DNA from: Subtercola sp. Z020
Lineage (GTDB): Bacteria; Actinomycetota; Actinomycetes; Actinomycetales; Microbacteriaceae
Assembly (NCBI RefSeq): GCF_002931235.1
Contig: NZ_PSTT01000109.1
Location: 1 to 64,000 of the forward strand
Direction of reading: 5' to 3'
Length of the DNA stretch: 64,000 bases
Shown in pieces: positions 8,811 to 16,779 of the stretch. Made by a program: the position numbers and the translations under genes. How positions within the stretch are numbered: the stretch's first letter is position 1; each line of letters opens with the position of its first letter. Below the pieces are notes generated by a model. The model worked only from the letters and a program-made list of their open reading frames with translations. It was not told the origin of the DNA and did no database searches.

Positions 8811-10208
8811 TCAGCCCTTCTTGTAGGCGCGTTCGCCGAACACCCACGTCTCGTCGACGGCGCGCTCGTCGCCGACGATCATGATGCCGAACAGCATGTT
8901 CGCCGCGTCGTCGACGGTGACAGGGTCGCCGCCGTCGGCGATGAGCGAGGAGTGCCAGTCGGCGCCGGGAGGGCCCTGCGTCCAGTCGAGGGCGACGAAG
9001 TCGGCTTCCTTCCCGACCTCGAAGCTGCCGACGCGGTCGTCGATGTAGAGGCCCTCGGCACCGCCCAGCGTGATCGACCAGAAGGCCCGGTAGGCCGAGA
9101 GCTTGTTGCGCTCGGCCTCCGCGCTGTCTTTCAGTGAGGGGTCGACGCTGCCGTCGAGCAGGGTGTTGTTGATCATCCCGACCTTGTAGGCGCCGTCGAG
9201 AACGGAGAGCATGCTGAACCGGTTGCCACCGCCCATGTCGGTGCCGAAGGTCATGCGCACGCGCTGCTCGGGGTCGGTGGCCTTGCCGATGCGGAACATG
9301 CCACTGCCGAGGAAGAGGTTGGAGTTCGGGCAGAACGTGACAGAGGCCTCTGCCTCGTGCAGGCGACGGTACTCCGAGTTCGACAGCCACACCGCGTGCC
9401 CGCCGGTGAACTTCGGGCCGACCAGGCCGTACTTCTCGTAGACGGCCAGGTAGTCTTCGGCGCCCTCGTGGGCCGCGCCCACGCCGCGTACCTCCGCAGG
9501 GTTCTCGGAGATGTGGGTGTGCACCCAGGCATCCGGATGCTCGCGCTTCAGCTCGGCGCACTTCTCGAGCAGCTCGGGGCTGGCGCCGAACGCGAAGCGG
9601 GGCGTGATCGCATAGAGGTTGCGGCCGACGTTGTGGTACTTGCCGATGAGGGTCTTGCTGTCGGCGTAGAAGTTCTCGGGGGTGTCGACGAAGTAGTCGG
9701 GGGCGTTCTGGTCGATGCCGGTGAGCCCGGCGATCACGCGCATGTTGCGACGCGACGCCTCTTCGAACAGCTCTTCGGTGCAGACCGGCGCACTCGACGT
9801 GAACGCCTGCACGGTCGTGGTTCCCGAGGCGAGCAGGTTGTCGAAGAAGCGCACGGCGCCGTCTTTGGCGTAGGAGCGCTCGGCGTACCGCGCCTCTTCG
9901 GGGAAGACCCACTTCTGGAGCCAGGGCAGCAGCTGCTCGCCGAAGGCGCCGAGAACGCGCGTCTGCGGAAAGTGGATGTGGCCGTCGATGAAGCCCGGCG
10001 TGATGATGCGGTGCTCGATGTGCGTGATGTCGATGTCGGCGAAGTCGTTCACGATTTCGGCATAGGGGCCGAAAGCGATGATGATGCCGTCTTCGACGAC
10101 GAGCAGGCCGTCGGAGACGAAGCGGGCGGATGCCTCTTCGTCGCCGACGTGCTTCCACGGGTCGTCGACGAAGTCGAAGAAGGTGCCACGGATTCCGGTG
10201 GTGGTCAT
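8811..10208 (-). CDS. guaD: Guanine deaminase
   Basis: Hydrolyses guanine to xanthine and ammonia in purine catabolism. The 465-residue amidohydrolase carries PGFIDGHIHFPQ with metal-binding His77 and His79, HTHISEN for the third His, GGHAVWLS, CPNSNLFLGSG and the FGTDMGGG metal Asp motif, all matching GuaD. Length is normal. The ATG is preceded by GAGAGGCAACACC. It is first in a probable operon with the ABM membrane protein. The 221-bp divergent region shared with gnd contains two inverted repeats that could be operators. Confidence 0.93.
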   Translation of the reverse strand: MTTTGIRGTFFDFVDDPWKHVGDEEASARFVSDGLLVVEDGIIIAFGPYAEIVNDFADIDITHIEHRIITPGFIDGHIHFPQTRVLGAFGEQLLPWLQKWVFPEEARYAERSYAKDGAVRFFDNLLASGTTTVQAFTSSAPVCTEELFEEASRRNMRVIAGLTGIDQNAPDYFVDTPENFYADSKTLIGKYHNVGRNLYAITPRFAFGASPELLEKCAELKREHPDAWVHTHISENPAEVRGVGAAHEGAEDYLAVYEKYGLVGPKFTGGHAVWLSNSEYRRLHEAEASVTFCPNSNLFLGSGMFRIGKATDPEQRVRMTFGTDMGGGNRFSMLSVLDGAYKVGMINNTLLDGSVDPSLKDSAEAERNKLSAYRAFWSITLGGAEGLYIDDRVGSFEVGKEADFVALDWTQGPPGADWHSSLIADGGDPVTVDDAANMLFGIMIVGDERAVDETWVFGERAYKKG

Positions 10209-10292
10209 GGTGTTGCCTCTCTCACATGCTGGTCAGACGGTGTACGGCGATGTGGTCTTCTGCACCGGCTGAGTCGTGCGAGCGCGCCGAGA

Positions 10293-10311
10293 ATTCCCCC
10301 ACGGAGGGAAT
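10293..10311. promoter_or_regulatory. Inverted repeat in the guaD/gnd divergent region
   Basis: ATTCCC (10293-10298) and GGGAAT (10306-10311) are complementary arms around 7 nt. It lies between the divergent guaD and gnd starts, about 85 bp from guaD. It is weaker than the neighbouring 18-bp palindrome; operator function is inferred. Confidence 0.3.
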
Positions 10312-10333
10312 CGTACTACCGCCGGAGGAACTT

Positions 10334-10351
10334 GTGGGGATGTTTCCCCAC
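10334..10351. promoter_or_regulatory. 18-bp perfect inverted repeat (operator candidate) upstream of gnd
   Basis: GTGGGGA-TGTT-TCCCCAC: 7-bp perfect arms with a 4-nt centre. It lies 79 bp before the gnd start in the guaD/gnd divergent region. A TACGCT -10-like box follows at about 10395. The size and symmetry fit a dimeric helix-turn-helix regulator; the regulator is not identifiable here. Confidence 0.45.
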
Positions 10352-10429
10352 ATAGTGTGTGAACATTCATCCGCTGGCCATTCCACCCGACGCACTACGC
10401 TGGATCGGGCACGCAACTGGAGGATGACT

Positions 10430-11887
10430 ATGGCAGAAACACCCGAAGCGACAGCGAACATCGGCGTCGTCGGACTGGCCGTGATGGGCTCGAACCTGGC
10501 GCGGAACCTGGCCAGCCGCGAGGGCAACACCGTGGCGGTCTACAACCGCTCGCCCGAGCGCACGCGCCTTCTGATCGACGAGCATCCTGAGGCCGGATTC
10601 GTCGCCAGCGAGAAGATCGAGGACTTCGTCGCCTCGCTCACCAAGCCGCGTACCGCCATCATCATGGTGCAGGCCGGCAAGGGCACCGACGCCGTCATCT
10701 CCCAGCTCGCCGATCTCTTCGAAGAGGGCGACATCATCGTCGACGGCGGCAACGCCCTGTTCACCGACACCATCCGCCGCGAAGAAGCGGTGACCGCGAC
10801 GGGCATCCACTTCGTCGGCACCGGTATCTCGGGCGGCGAGGAGGGCGCGCTGAAGGGCCCCTCGATCATGCCCGGCGGTTCGAACGAGTCGTGGCAGACG
10901 CTCGGCCCGATCCTCGAGTCCATCGCGGCCGTCGCCGAGGGCGAGCCCTGCGTCACCCACGTGGGAACCGGCGGCGCCGGCCACTTCGTCAAGATGATCC
11001 ACAACGGCATCGAGTACGCCGACATGCAGCTCATCGCCGAGTCGTACGACCTGCTGACCAAGGTCGGCGGGCTCACGCCGCGCGAGGCCGCCGACGTCTT
11101 CACGGAGTGGAACTCGGGCGACCTCGAGTCGTACCTGATCGAGATCACGGCCGAGGTGCTGAAGCAGGTCGACGCCGAGACGGGCAAGCCGTTCGTCGAC
11201 GTCGTGCTCGACCAGGCCGGGTCGAAGGGCACCGGTGTGTGGACGGTGCAGAACGCCCTCGACCTGGGCGTGCCTGTCGGCGGTATCGCCGAGGCTGTGT
11301 TCGCCCGCGCCGTCTCGTCGCACCCGGAGCAGCGCGAGGCCGCGCAGGCCGTCATCACCTCGCGGCCCTCGCCCGTCGAGGTGGGCGACTCGTTCGCCGA
11401 TGACGTCAACGCTGCGCTCTACGCCTCGAAAGTCGTCGCCTACGCGCAGGGTTTCGACGCGATCATCGCCGGGGCCGAGAAGTACGGCTGGGAGATCAAC
11501 AAGGGCAACATCGCCAAGATCTGGCGGGGCGGCTGCATCATCCGTGCCCAGTTCCTGAACCGCATCGTCGAGGCGTACGACAAGAACCCGGGCCTGAAGA
11601 CGCTGCTGGCCGACCCGTACTTCGCCTCGGCCGTGGCCAATGGTGAGGCCGCCTGGCGCCGCATCGTCTCGACCGCCGCGCTGTCGGGCATCCCTGTTCC
11701 CGGCTTCAGCTCGGCGCTCAGCTACTATGACTCGCTCGCGTCGAAGCGCCTGCCGGCCTCGCTCGTGCAGGCGCAGCGCGACTTCTTCGGCGCGCACACC
11801 TACAAGCGCGTCGACAAAGAGGGCACCTTCCACACGCTCTGGTCGGGAGACCGCAGCGAGATCGAGTCGGAGGGCAGCTCGCACTAG
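10430..11887 (+). CDS. gndA: 6-phosphogluconate dehydrogenase (NADP-dependent, decarboxylating)
   Basis: Converts 6-phosphogluconate to ribulose 5-phosphate, CO2 and NADPH. The 485-residue protein has the Rossmann motif GLAVMGSNLARN near residue 13, the substrate loop GTGISGGEEGALKGPSIMPGG, and the signature GTGGAGHFVKMIHNGIEYADM with catalytic Lys. Length and motifs match the long (dimeric) type. Two ATGs are close; the second (10430) is preferred because GGAGG ends 6 nt before it, while the first touches it. The nearby gluconokinase suggests a shared gluconate/pentose-phosphate role. Confidence 0.96.
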   Translation: MAETPEATANIGVVGLAVMGSNLARNLASREGNTVAVYNRSPERTRLLIDEHPEAGFVASEKIEDFVASLTKPRTAIIMVQAGKGTDAVISQLADLFEEGDIIVDGGNALFTDTIRREEAVTATGIHFVGTGISGGEEGALKGPSIMPGGSNESWQTLGPILESIAAVAEGEPCVTHVGTGGAGHFVKMIHNGIEYADMQLIAESYDLLTKVGGLTPREAADVFTEWNSGDLESYLIEITAEVLKQVDAETGKPFVDVVLDQAGSKGTGVWTVQNALDLGVPVGGIAEAVFARAVSSHPEQREAAQAVITSRPSPVEVGDSFADDVNAALYASKVVAYAQGFDAIIAGAEKYGWEINKGNIAKIWRGGCIIRAQFLNRIVEAYDKNPGLKTLLADPYFASAVANGEAAWRRIVSTAALSGIPVPGFSSALSYYDSLASKRLPASLVQAQRDFFGAHTYKRVDKEGTFHTLWSGDRSEIESEGSSH

Positions 11888-11925
11888 CAGCGCGCCGCCA
11901 GAGCAGATGGAGGATAATTTGCTGC

Positions 11926-12780
11926 ATGGCCTCTGATTCCTCCCGCCCCGTCGTGCTGGTCACCGGAACCTCCTCCGGCATCGGTCTCAGCACGGCGGTG
12001 GCTGCTGCACTCGCCGGCTGGCACGTCGTCGCCACCGTTCGACGGGCCGGCAGCGACGCCGAACTGCGTACAGCGGCCGACATCGCCGGGGTCGCCGACG
12101 ATGTCGAGGTGCGGATGCTCGACACCACAGACGCGCACGCCGCGGCCGCGCTGGTCGCCGACATCGTCGCCACCCGGGGCCGCCTCGACGCGGTGGTGAA
12201 CAACGCCGGCCAGGGCCACGTCGGAACGATCGAGCAAGACAGTCTCGACGCCGCACGCCGCGTGATGGAGGTCAACTACTTCGGCGTGCTGAACGTCACG
12301 AAGCCCGCGATGGCGCACCTGCGGGCATCCGGCGGCAGCCTCGTCACCGTCACGAGCGTGGGCGGCGTCGTCGGGCAGCCGTTCAACGAGAGCTACTGCG
12401 CGGCGAAGTTCGCGGTCGAGGGCATGATGGAGAGCCTGCACCCGGTCGCGGCAGCGGTCGGCGTTCGCGTCACTGTCGTCGAGCCCGGGGCGGTCGCGAC
12501 GCAGTTCGTCGACACGACACGGCAGAGCTTCGGGGCACTGACCGACGAGCCCGGCCCCTACCGGGAGGCGTTCGACCACTACGTCGAACGCACCGCCGGC
12601 GCCTTCTCGAACGCCCAGCGACCGGAGGGTGTCGCCGACGTGATCGTCGGCGTGCTGGCGGATGATCGGCCGCCGTTCCGGGTGCAGAGCAGCGACGCCG
12701 CGACCTCGTTCGTCGGGCTGAAGCTACGGGATCTCGACGGCGCTGCGGTCACCGGCACCACCGCGGGATGGATCGCGTGA
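11926..12780 (+). CDS. Short-chain dehydrogenase/reductase (SDR)
   Basis: Classical SDR of 284 residues: cofactor motif TGTSSGIG near residue 12, NNAGQG near 88, catalytic Ser in VTSVGG and the YxxxK motif (YCAAK) near 160, then EPGAVATQF. It is of the ketoreductase-like 'SDR family oxidoreductase' group; the substrate is unknown. A GATAAT box at 11913-11918 lies 7 nt before the ATG, indicating a leaderless start. The downstream membrane protein overlaps its 3' end. Confidence 0.88.
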   Translation: MASDSSRPVVLVTGTSSGIGLSTAVAAALAGWHVVATVRRAGSDAELRTAADIAGVADDVEVRMLDTTDAHAAAALVADIVATRGRLDAVVNNAGQGHVGTIEQDSLDAARRVMEVNYFGVLNVTKPAMAHLRASGGSLVTVTSVGGVVGQPFNESYCAAKFAVEGMMESLHPVAAAVGVRVTVVEPGAVATQFVDTTRQSFGALTDEPGPYREAFDHYVERTAGAFSNAQRPEGVADVIVGVLADDRPPFRVQSSDAATSFVGLKLRDLDGAAVTGTTAGWIA

Positions 12781-13208
12781 CCTACGGCGACGGCCGCGAC
12801 CACGACCAGGGCCACGACCATGACAGCGATGACGAGCCCGAGCTCGCCGGGTACGAACCGCACGGCAACCGCCCCCTGCGGAGTGCGCGCAAGGTGCAGC
12901 TCATGCGGGCGGTCGTCGTGCTCGGCATCGTCGCGCTGGTGCTGCCGGGCATCCTGACGACCTACAGCCTGGCGAAGGCCACGGCCGGGGCCGCCTGCGC
13001 GGCCAACGTCGCCTATCGCGTGCCGAGCGCCCGCTCGTCGACGGTACGCTTCGAGCTCTTCGGCCCGGCGGGGGTGGGCTGGGTCTGCTATTCAGTCGGC
13101 GCGTACGGCGGGGACCGCAAGCCGGTAGCCGCGCTGGGGCTCATTCCCTCGTACCCCACGCAGGCCGACCTGCGTCAGCTGCAGCCGCAGGACTCGCTGA
13201 ACCCCTAG
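12777..13208 (+). CDS. Small membrane protein of unknown function
   Basis: About 143 residues. A very acidic/His-rich cytoplasmic head (DHDQGHDHDSDDEPEL) is followed by one strong membrane helix (about residues 43-65, VVVLGIVALVLPGILTTY) and a 75-residue extracytoplasmic part with two Cys that could pair. I do not recognise a characterised family. The GTG at 12777 overlaps the SDR stop as GTGA, which suggests coupled translation; an in-frame ATG at 12768 is the alternative start. A strong hairpin follows the gene. Confidence 0.7.
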   Translation: MTYGDGRDHDQGHDHDSDDEPELAGYEPHGNRPLRSARKVQLMRAVVVLGIVALVLPGILTTYSLAKATAGAACAANVAYRVPSARSSTVRFELFGPAGVGWVCYSVGAYGGDRKPVAALGLIPSYPTQADLRQLQPQDSLNP

Positions 13209-13257
13209 CGATTCGCGGGGCGATCGGCCGCACGTCGGCGTATCGCGGGCTCATCAC

Positions 13258-13284
13258 GATCGGCCGGGCAGGGACCGGCCGATC
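13258..13284. terminator. Bidirectional terminator hairpin
   Basis: GATCGGCCGG (13258-13267) and CCGGCCGATC (13275-13284) form a perfect 10-bp GC-rich stem with a 7-nt loop. It sits between convergent genes (the membrane protein and mycoredoxin) and 7 bp from the mycoredoxin stop. No U-tract is present, as is usual in high-GC actinomycetes. Confidence 0.65.
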
Positions 13285-13291
13285 CATCGGC

Positions 13292-13561
13292 TCAGAGCCC
13301 CAGGCGGGACTTCACTTCGATGACCGAAGGGTTCGTTGCGCTCGACCCGTCGGGGAAGAGCACGGTCGGCACCGTCTGGTTGCCCCCGTTCAACGATTCG
13401 ACGAGGGCGGCTGTGCCCTCGATCTCCTCGATGTTGACCTCGGTGTACCCGATGCCGTCTTTGTCGAGCTGCTTCTTCAGGCGGTTGCAGTAGCCGCACC
13501 ACGAGGTGGAGAACATCGTGATGGTCTCAGCGGCCGGGAGGAAGTCGGTTGTCGTCGTCAT
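13292..13561 (-). CDS. Mycoredoxin (glutaredoxin-like protein)
   Basis: Small thiol-disulfide oxidoreductase expected to reduce mixed disulfides with mycothiol in the cytoplasm. The 89-residue thioredoxin fold has the active site WCGYC near residues 21-25, as in Mrx1, the cis-Pro motif TVPTVLFPDG, and a C-terminal NPSVIEVKSRLG helix. This is an actinobacterial lineage marker because mycothiol is restricted to that phylum. It lies 45 bp downstream of prs on the same strand. Confidence 0.92.
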   Translation of the reverse strand: MTTTTDFLPAAETITMFSTSWCGYCNRLKKQLDKDGIGYTEVNIEEIEGTAALVESLNGGNQTVPTVLFPDGSSATNPSVIEVKSRLGL

Positions 13562-13606
13562 GCTCAGTGCAACCGGCCGACCACCGCGTTTATTTCGGCA
13601 GCGCGG

Positions 13607-14584
13607 TCAGGCGTCGCCGTCGAACATCGACGTGACGGAGCCGTCGTCGAAGACTTCGTGGATGGCGCGCGCCAGCAGCGGCGCGATCGGCAGCACGGTC
13701 AGCGACGGGAAGCGCTTCTCATCGGGAATCGGCAGCGTGTCGGTGACGACCACGGAGTCGATGAAGTCCGACTGCAGGATGTCGTAGGCCGGGTCGGAGA
13801 ACACCGCGTGGGTCGCGGCGACGATGACGCCCTTCGCACCGGCGTTCTTCAGCGCCTCGGAGGCCGCGACGATGGTGCGGCCGGTGTCGATCAGGTCGTC
13901 GACCAGCAGGCACCAGCGGCCCTTGACGTCGCCCACGATCTCGTGCACGGAGACCTGGTTAGGCACCAGCGGGTCGCGACGCTTGTGGATGATCGCGAGC
14001 GGAGTGCCGAGCTTGTCGCTCCACACGTCGGCGACGCGCACGCGGCCCATGTCTGGCGACACGACCGTGAGCTGTTCGAGGTCGAACGTCTTACGGATGT
14101 GCTCCATGAGCACCGGCATGGCGAACAGGTGGTCGACGGGGCCATCGAAGAACCCCTGGATCTGCGGGGCGTGCAGGTCGACCGACATGATGCGGTCGGC
14201 CCCGGCCGCCTTGAACAGGTCGGCGACGAGCCGGGCCGAGATCGGCTCACGGCCGCGGTGCTTCTTGTCCTGCCGGGCGTAGGGGTAGAACGGGGCGACG
14301 ACGGTGATGCGCTTCGCCGAGGCGCGCTTCAGAGCGTCGACCATGATGAGCTGTTCCATCAGCCACTCGTTGATCGGCGTCGAGTGCGACTGGATGACGA
14401 AGACGTCGCTGCCGCGAACGCTGCCGTTGAAGCGAACGTACAGCTCGCCGTTGGCGAAGGTGTGCGAGGTCGTGCTGATCAGTCCGGTGTCGAGCTCGGC
14501 GGCGATGGCCTCTGCGAGTTTCGGATGCGCCCGGCCGGTTGCGAGAACCAGGTGCTTTTCACCGTTCGACGTGATCTCGGACAC
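13607..14584 (-). CDS. prs: Ribose-phosphate pyrophosphokinase
   Basis: Makes PRPP from ribose 5-phosphate and ATP for nucleotide, His and Trp synthesis. The 325-residue class I enzyme has FANGELYVRFNGSVRG, the ATP-binding PYARQDKKHRGREP segment, DLHAPQIQGFF (metal-binding) and the PRPP loop VDDLIDTGRTI. The gene starts directly after the glmU stop codon, with AGGAG about 8 nt upstream inside the glmU 3' end, so glmU-prs is an operon, as in many actinobacteria. Confidence 0.97.
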   Translation of the reverse strand: MSEITSNGEKHLVLATGRAHPKLAEAIAAELDTGLISTTSHTFANGELYVRFNGSVRGSDVFVIQSHSTPINEWLMEQLIMVDALKRASAKRITVVAPFYPYARQDKKHRGREPISARLVADLFKAAGADRIMSVDLHAPQIQGFFDGPVDHLFAMPVLMEHIRKTFDLEQLTVVSPDMGRVRVADVWSDKLGTPLAIIHKRRDPLVPNQVSVHEIVGDVKGRWCLLVDDLIDTGRTIVAASEALKNAGAKGVIVAATHAVFSDPAYDILQSDFIDSVVVTDTLPIPDEKRFPSLTVLPIAPLLARAIHEVFDDGSVTSMFDGDA

Positions 14585-16027
14585 TTATTCTCCTGAACTT
14601 TCCTGGGCGCGCTGGGCCGCACGGTCGGCGGCTGAACCCGCGCGATGCGCAGCGACCCACCCCTCGAGGTTGCGCTGCGGTGCGACGTTCATGGCCAGTG
14701 ACCCTGCCGGAACGTTCTTGCGCACCACTGTTCCGGCGGCGCTGTAGGCTCCGTCACCCAGTGTAACGGGGGCGACGAAGACGTTGTGCGACCCGGAGCG
14801 CACGTGCGAGCCGACCTCCGTGTGGCTCTTCGTGACCCCGTTGTAGTTGGCGAAGATCGTCGCCGCGCCGATGTTGGTGCCCTCGCCGATGGTGGCGTCG
14901 CCCACGTACGAGAGGTGCGGCACCTTGCTGCCCGCGCCGATCTCGGCGTTCTTCGTCTCGACGAAGGTGCCGATCTTGCCGTCTGCGCCGAGAACGGTGT
15001 TCGGGCGCAGGTAGGCGAACGGGCCGACGGATGCCCCGGCGCCGATCACGGCCAGCTCGGCGTCTGTGCGCTTCACCGTCGCACGCTCCCCCACCTCGCA
15101 GTCGAGGAGGGTGGTGTCGGGGCCGACCACGGCGCCGCGCGCGATCGTCGTCGCGCCCCGGATCTGCGTGCCCGGCAGCAGGGTCACATCGGGTTCGAGG
15201 GTCGCCTTCAGGTCGATCCACGTGGTCGCCGGGTCGTGCACGGTGACGCCGGCGAGCTGCCAGCCGCGGATGATCAGGGCGTTCAGTTTCGCGGCGGCCT
15301 CGCTCAGCTGGGCGCGGTCGTTGATGCCCGCGACCAGCCAGGAGTCGGCCACCGGCAGCACGCTGACCTCGGAGCCGGCGCGGCGCAGCAGCTCGATCAC
15401 GTCGGTGAGGTACTTCTCGCCCTGCGCGTTGTGCGTGCTGAGCTGCGGCAGCAGGTCGCGCAGCTGCGAGACGCCGAACATGTAGACGCCGGCGTTGATC
15501 TCGGCGATCGCGAGTTCGCTGTCGGTGGCGTCGCGGTGCTCGACGATGCGGTCGACCGTCGAGTCGCCCGCATCGTGCCGCACGATGCGCCCGTACCCCG
15601 AGGGGTCGTCGAGGTAGGCCGAGAGCAGCGTCGCCGCCGCGCGCGACCGGCGATGCTCGGCGACGAGGCCCGAGAGCGTCTGCACGTCGAGCAGGGGGGT
15701 GTCGCCGTTCATCACCAGAACGTCGCCGTCGAAGTCGGCGGGCAGGGCCTGCACCGCCTGCTCGACGGCACGGCCGGTGCCGGGCGTCTCGTCCTGGTCG
15801 ACGACCAGGCCGTCAGGCAACTGGTCGGTGATCACGTCGACCAGACGGTCGCGCTCGTGGCGCACGACGGCGATCGTGTGGGCGGCGTCGAGCTCCCTCG
15901 CCGTGCCCAGAACGTGGCTGACGATCGGAATGCCCGCAAGGTGATGGAGGAGTTTCGGCGTCTCGGATTTCATTCGCGTACCCTGCCCGGCGGCGAGGAT
16001 GATGATCGCGAGTCTGGAGTCGGTCAT
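14585..16027 (-). CDS. glmU: Bifunctional GlmU (GlcNAc-1-P uridyltransferase / GlcN-1-P acetyltransferase)
   Basis: Produces UDP-GlcNAc for peptidoglycan. The 480-residue protein has an N-terminal pyrophosphorylase domain starting ILAAGQGTRMKSETPKLLH (residues 9-27), with GDTPLL and EINAGVY, and a C-terminal left-handed beta-helix (about 255-450) with hexapeptide turns and NYNGVTKSHTEVG. The frame stays open far upstream through the tRNA gene, but homology begins at this ATG, which has GGGAGAG before it. prs follows immediately. Confidence 0.96.
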   Translation of the reverse strand: MTDSRLAIIILAAGQGTRMKSETPKLLHHLAGIPIVSHVLGTARELDAAHTIAVVRHERDRLVDVITDQLPDGLVVDQDETPGTGRAVEQAVQALPADFDGDVLVMNGDTPLLDVQTLSGLVAEHRRSRAAATLLSAYLDDPSGYGRIVRHDAGDSTVDRIVEHRDATDSELAIAEINAGVYMFGVSQLRDLLPQLSTHNAQGEKYLTDVIELLRRAGSEVSVLPVADSWLVAGINDRAQLSEAAAKLNALIIRGWQLAGVTVHDPATTWIDLKATLEPDVTLLPGTQIRGATTIARGAVVGPDTTLLDCEVGERATVKRTDAELAVIGAGASVGPFAYLRPNTVLGADGKIGTFVETKNAEIGAGSKVPHLSYVGDATIGEGTNIGAATIFANYNGVTKSHTEVGSHVRSGSHNVFVAPVTLGDGAYSAAGTVVRKNVPAGSLAMNVAPQRNLEGWVAAHRAGSAADRAAQRAQESSGE

Positions 16028-16053
16028 GTTTCTCTCCCTGTCTCCGTCAAGCG

Positions 16054-16125
16054 CTCCGCCTCCAGGATTCGAACCTAGTCCTAACAGCTCCAAAGGCTGT
16101 CGTGCTGCCGTTACACCAAGGCGGA
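16054..16125 (-). tRNA. tRNA-Gln (UUG)
   Basis: A 72-nt cloverleaf read on the minus strand: acceptor TCCGCCT pairs with AGGCGGA over 7 bp with discriminator G; D-arm region TGGTGTAACGGCAGC; anticodon stem ACAGC/GCTGT closes the loop CTTTGGA, giving anticodon UUG; T-loop GGTTCGAATCC. The CCA end is not encoded. It lies 26 bp upstream of glmU on the same strand, a conserved placement in this group. Confidence 0.96.
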
Positions 16126-16229
16126 ATGCCCGTGGCGTCTGCCGCGTGCAGTGAACAAGTCTGCCAGATCGCGCGCTCGCGCGTGACGGGCCACAGGAGA
16201 TCGTGGGCGATTGCAGCGATAATGAAAGG

Positions 16230-16730
16230 ATGCCCGATCCCGAATCCACAGACTCCGTCGACGCGATCGTCGACGCGTGGAAGCGCGAGCGGCCCGACCT
16301 CGACTTCGCGCCCCTCCAGGTGCTGTCGCGCGTCTGGCGACTCTCCCGGCACCTCGACAGGGCCCGTCGCACCTCGTTCGGCACGAGCGAGCTGGATTCG
16401 TGGGAGTTCGATGTGCTCTCCGCGCTCCGCCGGGCCGGAACGCCCTACCAGCTGAGCCCGAAGGCGCTGCTCGAAGAGACCCTGGTGTCGTCGGGAACGA
16501 TGACGAACCGCATCGACCGGCTGGTGAGCCGCGGCCTGGTCGAGCGTCGCACCTCGCCGAACGACGGTCGCGGCATCCTCGTCACCATGACGGCCGACGG
16601 GCTCGCCCGGGTCGACCGGGCCATCGACGAGCTGGTGATCAGCGAGACGCAGCTGCTCTCCGGCCTGTCGAAGCCCGACCAGGAACGGCTGGCCGGGCTG
16701 CTGCGAAAGCTCTCACGCGACTTCGGCTGA
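16230..16730 (+). CDS. MarR-family transcriptional regulator
   Basis: A 166-residue winged-helix protein. The DNA-binding region has SPKALLEETLVSSGTMTNRIDRLVSRGLVERR and the wing SPNDGRGILVTMT, both typical of MarR, flanked by helical dimerisation segments. The ATG at 16230 is selected because GATAAT (16218-16223) ends 6 nt upstream and homology begins after it. Its neighbours are a tRNA and a convergent ABC-F gene, so no obvious target gene is adjacent. Confidence 0.88.
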   Translation: MPDPESTDSVDAIVDAWKRERPDLDFAPLQVLSRVWRLSRHLDRARRTSFGTSELDSWEFDVLSALRRAGTPYQLSPKALLEETLVSSGTMTNRIDRLVSRGLVERRTSPNDGRGILVTMTADGLARVDRAIDELVISETQLLSGLSKPDQERLAGLLRKLSRDFG

Positions 16731-16779
16731 AGCCCAGCCGCCCAGCTGGCCAGCCGCCCTGCCGGCCAGCCGCCCGGCG

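Noticed and set aside
12768-12776. ATG at 12768 as start of the small membrane protein
   Set aside because: Possible, but the GTG at 12777 gives a 4-nt overlap with the SDR stop, the usual coupling seen elsewhere in the window.
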